From the NCBI GenBank assembly GCA_937901865.1, contig CALDID010000136.1:1-12875 (forward strand): a stretch of 12,875 nt of DNA, written 5' to 3'. This document shows, in pieces, positions 12,606-12,875 of this stretch. Source of the stretch: an uncultured Treponema sp. (GTDB lineage: Bacteria; Spirochaetota; Spirochaetia; Treponematales; Treponemataceae). The position numbers and the translations under genes are program-made. The notes under the pieces are model-generated. The model was not told where the DNA came from and ran no database searches. It was given only the letters and a program-made list of their open reading frames with translations. Numbering within the stretch: the first letter of the stretch is position 1; each line of letters opens with the position of its first letter.

Positions 12606-12875
12606 TATACAGAATCACTCGTAGAAAAACCGTATGCAGATAGCTATATAGTAGACTTCAACTGGACGGCAGCATCTAATGATTTGAAGAACGAACAGTA
12701 TTTTGAGATTCAGCTTGCAGAATTGGATGCTGATTATGAAGAAAGTGCATTTGCGAGTGATACAGCTTCTGATTGGACTACAACGGCTGATAAGTATACT
12801 GTAACTTCTTATACAGGCACGTCGTTCTTTGCAACATCGGCAACAAGTCCATACTATAATTCTGGAGTTACAGAC
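12606..12875 (+). pseudogene. In-frame continuation of the lipoprotein beyond the TAG (runs off the window)
   Basis: Directly after the TAG the same frame stays open for 90 codons to the window edge, with no start codon or ribosome binding site of its own at the beginning. The translation (YTESLVEKPYADSYIVDFNW, then YFEIQLAELDADYEESAF) looks like real secreted protein and resembles a fibronectin type III-like strand pattern with Trp/Tyr core residues. The simplest reading is that 11664 onward was one gene broken by a nonsense mutation, or that the stop is read through, or that the base is a sequencing error. Confidence 0.65.

Overview
This window most resembles chromosomal DNA from a host-associated Treponema-like spirochaete. 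That is an inference from a moderate-to-low GC content, several secreted lipoproteins with short spirochaete-type lipoboxes (TSC, MSC, ASC before the mature Cys), Ser/Thr/Tyr-rich surface proteins and the style of the intergenic repeats. No rRNA, tRNA or integrase is visible that would settle it.

Layout. (1) 1-1850, minus strand: two adjacent AAA_14/DUF4143-type ATPases of the accessory kind. The left one is only the N-terminal ATPase half and stops abruptly at 51; the right one is full length. Each gene has its own set of about 20-bp palindromic repeats lying over a predicted promoter whose -10 sits 6-8 bp before the ATG, so both mRNAs look leaderless and self-regulated. (2) 1850-6140, plus strand: a sigma70-type promoter, valS, a small RelA/SpoT-type HD-domain protein and a Crp/Fnr-family regulator, closely spaced and probably one operon. 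It ends at a bidirectional terminator shared with the convergent gene. (3) 6161-7642, minus strand: a lipoprotein built from four diverged pre-peptidase C-terminal-like beta modules. (4) 7643-8180: a 540-bp intergenic region holding an array of AGCT-centred palindromes with 22-24 bp spacing, then an 18-bp tandem duplication that folds into a nested hairpin, then the gap promoter. (5) 8181-9239: gap, encoding NAD-type glyceraldehyde-3-phosphate dehydrogenase, with a strong terminator. (6) 9326-9422: a palindromic MITE/REP-like element. (7) 9531 to the window end, plus strand: an envelope cluster of an exported WD40-like propeller fused to a probable beta-rich C-terminal domain, a small lipoprotein coupled to it by a 1-nt gap, and a larger lipoprotein whose reading frame is cut by an in-frame TAG yet stays open for another 90 codons to the edge.

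How it fits together: translation and glycolysis housekeeping genes (valS, gap) alternate with fast-evolving surface lipoproteins and repeat-rich spacers. The HD protein beside valS suggests a link between aminoacylation and alarmone or nucleotide signalling. The best candidates for something undescribed are the gene-specific operator arrays with leaderless promoters on the ATPase genes, the phased AGCT palindrome array upstream of gap, and the interrupted lipoprotein.
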